From: Bacteroidales bacterium UBA1237
GTDB taxonomy: Bacteria > Bacteroidota > Bacteroidia > Bacteroidales > UBA932
Assembly (NCBI GenBank): GCA_002308935.1
Contig: DBWN01000153.1
Location: 1 to 7,965, forward strand
Length of the DNA stretch: 7,965 nucleotides
Direction of reading: 5' to 3'
The position numbers and the translations under genes are program-made. The notes under the pieces are model-generated. The model searched no databases. It saw nothing but the letters and a program-made list of their open reading frames with translations, and was not told the origin of the DNA. Below are positions 5,814 to 7,965 of the stretch, one piece after another; the stretch's first letter is position 1; every line of letters starts with the position of its first letter.

Positions 5814-6134
5814 GAAGGGACCAGCCTCCTGGTCAGTCACCTCAAGTTTGAAGAAAACGGGGCGGAATCCGTCATTGCAGCATGTGAGAGCTATTCCGTC
5901 CTCGACTGTCCAATCATCACCGTAGAATTTCTTCACTCCGCTTGAAAGTGCGAAAACGTACTGGTTGATGGTCCTCCAGGCAGCATCGCACATGCCCTTT
6001 GGGCAAGTGTTGGTCGCATAGAACACCTGGCCTTTCTTGAGTATGCCGCAGGGCTTGAGATCGGGATTACCGTACTTCTTAACAAGGTCCTCCCTTATGG
6101 TTACATCTTCGACTGTGATCTTTACTACTTTCAT
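5799..6134 (-). CDS. TIGR04076-like small cysteine-containing protein
   Basis: A 111 aa soluble protein that I recognise as resembling the TIGR04076 family, whose function is not established. The matching features are the MKVVKITV start, KPCGILKKGQVF (27-38), CPKGMCDAAW (44-53), a central YVFALSSGVKKFYG, and the DGIALTCCNDGFRPVFFKLE end (79-98). Five cysteines (29, 44, 49, 85, 86) could bind a metal or serve redox chemistry, but this is inference. The ATG at 6132-6134 lies only 7 bp after the LytTR stop, so translation is probably coupled. It precedes the 202 aa HD gene by 43 bp. There is no signal peptide or membrane segment, so the protein should be cytoplasmic. Confidence 0.8.
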   Translation of the reverse strand: MKVVKITVEDVTIREDLVKKYGNPDLKPCGILKKGQVFYATNTCPKGMCDAAWRTINQYVFALSSGVKKFYGDDWTVEDGIALTCCNDGFRPVFFKLEVTDQEAGPFFGKD

Positions 6135-6141
6135 ATCATGT

Positions 6142-6858
6142 TTATTTTAAGAATGTTCGTTGAACAGCATCCTTGTGTTTTCGTGAAACGGGCAGTTCTT
6201 TGCCAGCAATTCGGACCCATTCAGAAGAAAGAAGGTCAGCATCCGACCGGTTCACGAGGAAAGCCCTGTGAATCCGCACGAAACCGTCACCCAGGACGTC
6301 TTCCCATTGGCTTATGCCGGTCCTGTTACGGTACTGCCTCCCGTCCCTGGCATATATCCATACTTCAGAATCGCGTGATTCTATATACAGTATGTCCCCC
6401 TTATTTAGAGAAACCTTCTTGTAGTCGTAGTTGAAGGTGATTGGACGGTCATCCGGATACTTCCTGTCCAGCCATTTCACCATCCGGTAGTGACCGTATG
6501 CAAGAATAGCCAGAATAGCGGCGACAAAGACAGGATTCCAGAGCATGGAGGGCATATCCTGTCTCGTGCCGCTGGAACGGTCTATGACAAAGACGAACAG
6601 CAGCTGCCACAGATAAATGAAAAAGAAGGTCATCGTCATGACCCCAAGAATGATGAAGAGAGTGTCCAGCACGCGTTCTTTCCTGGTCTTCGTTCTCTCG
6701 ATCTTGGGGAGGAAAAAGGACAAGGCCATCGCGGCAGGAAGGAATGACAGGCTCATTATTATGGCGTGACCTATATCATAGTCCAGGCTCGTGAGGATTA
6801 TGGCCGTCAAAAAGATTGCGGCCAGCCAGTATGCGACTATGATGATTCCTTTCTTCAC
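6142..6858 (-). CDS. Membrane-anchored LytTR-family transcription regulator
   Basis: A regulator with an N-terminal membrane part and a C-terminal LytTR DNA-binding domain; no receiver domain is present. With the GTG at 6858 the protein has 238 aa, beginning VKKGIIIVAYWLAA, a short basic start leading directly into helix 1. Four helices are predicted at about 4-25, 31-50, 66-92 and 108-125. The LytTR domain is the last 98 residues, with ILYIESRDSEVWIY, RIHRAFLVNR and the ELPVSRKHKD end typical of the family. The frame stays open to ATGs at 6894 and 6963, which would add 12 or 35 residues; the most distal one overlaps the divergent promoter. A TATTTTTG box 8 bp upstream favours a start at or after 6858. 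It probably regulates its own operon or the divergent gene at 7038. Confidence 0.88.
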   Translation of the reverse strand: MKKGIIIVAYWLAAIFLTAIILTSLDYDIGHAIIMSLSFLPAAMALSFFLPKIERTKTRKERVLDTLFIILGVMTMTFFFIYLWQLLFVFVIDRSSGTRQDMPSMLWNPVFVAAILAILAYGHYRMVKWLDRKYPDDRPITFNYDYKKVSLNKGDILYIESRDSEVWIYARDGRQYRNRTGISQWEDVLGDGFVRIHRAFLVNRSDADLLSSEWVRIAGKELPVSRKHKDAVQRTFLK

Positions 6859-6865
6859 TCTGAAA

Positions 6866-6898
6866 CAAAAATAAGCATTCTTCTGCAAATACATAAAA
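6866..6898 (-). promoter_or_regulatory. Candidate Bacteroidota promoter for the LytTR operon
   Basis: On the minus strand TATTTTTG (6873-6866) matches the -7 consensus TAnnTTTG exactly. About 20 nt upstream there is only a T-rich -33 (TTTA at 6897-6894 or TTTT at 6898-6895). If used, transcription would begin near 6860, just before the GTG at 6858, so the mRNA would be almost leaderless. This element lies inside the longer reading-frame versions, so it and those starts are unlikely both to be right. Confidence 0.4.
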
Positions 6899-6923
6899 AC
6901 AGATTGCCGCCAATAGCGATGTT

Positions 6924-6939
6924 TGGGGATTTGACCCCA
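6924..6939. repeat. Small inverted repeat between the divergent genes
   Basis: TGGGG (6924-6928) and CCCCA (6935-6939) are perfect 5 bp arms with a 6 nt gap. The element lies between the LytTR promoter candidate and the -33 box of the divergent promoter, a possible operator position. It is short enough to be chance. Confidence 0.2.
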
Positions 6940-6956
6940 GAGTGTGCGGATTCTGC

Positions 6957-6989
6957 TTTGCATTTCTGCGCCATTCGTTCATAACTTTG
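6957..6989 (+). promoter_or_regulatory. Bacteroidota-type promoter of the small membrane protein gene
   Basis: TTTG (6957-6960) and TAACTTTG (6982-6989) match the -33 and -7 consensus (TTTG and TAnnTTTG) exactly with a 21 nt spacer. The predicted start near 6996 leaves a leader of about 40 nt before the ATG at 7038. This is the clearest promoter in the window and supports both the phylum and the gene start. Confidence 0.7.
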
Positions 6990-7037
6990 CGACAAGGAAT
7001 TCCGAACCAGATTGTTCAACTCAAAAAACGAAACGCC

Positions 7038-7373
7038 ATGCTTCTTTTCGCATCAAAACTCTTCAATCTCGTCTTTTCCGCCGATCCGTTCGGGATCATC
7101 GTTGTCACGTTGCTGCTCATAGCTTTGTTCTTCGTCGCCTGGAAAGCTCCCGCCTGGGTAAAAGAAACCGGTCTGGTGGGACTCGCCGCAGGATGGCTAT
7201 GGACCTTGGGCGGATTCATGGCAATGGCAAAGGCGATCGTGGATTGCGAACTGGATGTTGACATGTACATCATCTGGGCAGCAGTCCCGTCCGCTTTGAT
7301 TCCAGCCGCATATGGAATCATCGTCTATATCATTTCTTTGATTATCCGCATTGTGAGGAAACCAAAGATGTAA
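7038..7373 (+). CDS. Small three-helix membrane protein, weakly MotA/TolQ/ExbB-like
   Basis: A 111 aa membrane protein with predicted helices at about 17-35, 44-65 and 78-104 and a basic C-terminal tail (RIVRKPKM). The helix pair GLVGLAAGWLWTLGGFMAMAKA and AVPSALIPAAYGIIVYIIS, separated by a short acidic loop, recalls the GLxGTVxG and ALxxTxxGLxVAIP helices of proton-channel proteins such as ExbB and TolQ. The match is loose and I would not assign that function firmly. The frame is open further upstream, but the exact-match promoter at 6957-6989 would then lie inside the gene, so the ATG at 7038 is preferred. It is divergent from the LytTR regulator, a common arrangement for a target gene, although no convincing LytTR site was found. 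Confidence 0.7.
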   Translation: MLLFASKLFNLVFSADPFGIIVVTLLLIALFFVAWKAPAWVKETGLVGLAAGWLWTLGGFMAMAKAIVDCELDVDMYIIWAAVPSALIPAAYGIIVYIISLIIRIVRKPKM

Positions 7374-7409
7374 TAATCAAGTAGTTAAAGTAAAATACCC
7401 ATCGTAGAC

Positions 7410-7437
7410 CCCCGGCAATCATCCTTGAATGTCGGGG
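7410..7437 (+). terminator. Candidate terminator after the small membrane protein gene
   Basis: CCCCGGC (7410-7416) pairs with GTCGGGG (7431-7437) over 7 bp including one G-U pair, 36 bp after the TAA stop. There is no T-run afterwards, so termination efficiency is uncertain. Confidence 0.4.
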
Positions 7438-7489
7438 AATACTCGAATATAAGAGAAGGGGAGTGGTGACTCATTTGGAAAGGACATTC

Positions 7490-7520
7490 TTTGTATTTTC
7501 AGTCATTATCAATATCTTTA
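7490..7520 (+). promoter_or_regulatory. Candidate promoter of the C1 peptidase gene
   Basis: TTTG (7490-7493) is followed after 19 nt by TATCTTTA (7513-7520), a 7 of 8 match to TAnnTTTG. The predicted start near 7527 leaves a leader of about 20 nt before the ATG at 7547. The position is appropriate and the -7 has one mismatch. Confidence 0.45.
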
Positions 7521-7546
7521 CTGCACGAACAAAACATTTATTCGAT

Positions 7547-7965
7547 ATGAAACGCATCCTTTCAATCCTTTGCGCAGGCACCCTTGGCGTTGCCGCTTTC
7601 GCGCAGACCCAGACAATCTACCATTTCACACCCGTCAATGACATCAAGGTCACATCAGTGAAGAACCAGGCTTCCACCGGAACATGCTGGTGCTTCGCTA
7701 CCATTTCTTTCCTTGAGGCTGAACTCATAAGGCAGGGGAAAGGGGAGTATGACCTTTCAGAAATGTTCGTGGTCAGAGGCAACTACAACGAAAGAATCTT
7801 CGACAACTTTCTCCGTCGAGGCAAAGGCAATATAGGTCCCGGATCCATCGGCCATATGGCTACCAAAGCCATCGAGAAATACGGTATCGTTCCCGAAAGC
7901 GTATACGATGGAATCGAGTATGATTCAGACCGTCACAACCATAGCGAATTGAGCGCATACCTGAA
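7547..7965 (+). CDS. Secreted C1-family (bleomycin hydrolase/PepC-like) peptidase, N-terminal part
   Basis: The first 139 codons of a papain-like cysteine peptidase; the frame is open at the right edge. Residues 1-19 form a signal peptide ending AFA before Gln20, so export to the periplasm or beyond is expected. The catalytic segment VKNQASTGTCWCFATISFLE contains the oxyanion Gln41 and the nucleophile Cys47, and DLSEMFVVRGNY (79-90) follows, as in aminopeptidase C/bleomycin hydrolase relatives of family C1. The catalytic His and Asn lie beyond the window. The PepC relatives I know best are cytosolic, so the signal peptide marks the secreted Bacteroidota version. The ATG at 7547 gives a clean signal peptide and has a promoter candidate just upstream. 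Family assignment is firm; substrate preference is not shown. Confidence 0.9.
   Translation, partial: MKRILSILCAGTLGVAAFAQTQTIYHFTPVNDIKVTSVKNQASTGTCWCFATISFLEAELIRQGKGEYDLSEMFVVRGNYNERIFDNFLRRGKGNIGPGSIGHMATKAIEKYGIVPESVYDGIEYDSDRHNHSELSAYL

Noticed and set aside
5357..5851. A 164 aa open frame on the plus strand opposite the longer HD gene
   Set aside because: Antisense to a conserved HD gene with intact ligand residues, with no domain of its own.
6973..7020. ATTCGTTCA and ATTGTTCA as possible LytTR direct repeats
   Set aside because: The copies are imperfect, 37 bp apart and one overlaps the -7 box; LytTR sites are usually closer pairs.

Overview
The window looks like a chromosomal segment from a member of Bacteroidota, probably order Bacteroidales. 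The evidence is the Bacteroidota-type promoter pattern TTTG-N21-TAACTTTG upstream of the gene at 7038, the absence of well-placed Shine-Dalgarno sequences, a lipoprotein signal peptide on a serpin, a LytTR regulator fused to membrane helices, and an RpoD whose N-terminus resembles the short Bacteroidota housekeeping sigma factor. I cannot name the genus. No tRNA, rRNA, CRISPR array, insertion sequence or integrase was seen.

The minus strand carries eight genes in a row. Read in the direction of transcription they are: a membrane-anchored LytTR regulator (6858 to 6142), a TIGR04076-like small protein (6134 to 5799), an HD-domain hydrolase of 202 aa (5755 to 5147), a serpin lipoprotein (5071 to 3803) followed by a convincing terminator, a roughly 560 bp non-coding stretch, an ECF-like sigma factor (3239 to 2715), a second and shorter HD-domain protein related to the first (2674 to 2177), an AAA+ ATPase with a predicted winged-helix region (2088 to 382), and the N-terminal third of an RpoD-family sigma factor (320 to the window edge). 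The plus strand carries two divergent genes at the right end: a small three-helix membrane protein (7038-7373) and the start of a secreted C1-family peptidase (7547 to the window edge).

The genes form two likely transcription units on the minus strand. The LytTR and TIGR04076 genes are 7 bp apart, and the HD hydrolase follows after 43 bp, so these three are probably one operon, possibly with the serpin. The sigma factor and short HD gene are 40 bp apart and form a second unit. Its upstream region contains a palindrome overlapping a promoter-like element, then a leader with two perfect hairpins. Each unit pairs a transcription regulator with one of the two related HD proteins. The AAA+ gene and rpoD follow at 88 and 61 bp.

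The most unusual structural pattern is that five of the seven complete minus-strand genes have a perfect inverted repeat (6 to 8 bp arms) physically overlapping their stop codon. The combination of a sigma factor, an HD protein and an AAA+ ATPase next to rpoD is the best candidate for an undescribed module, but its function is not shown by the sequence.
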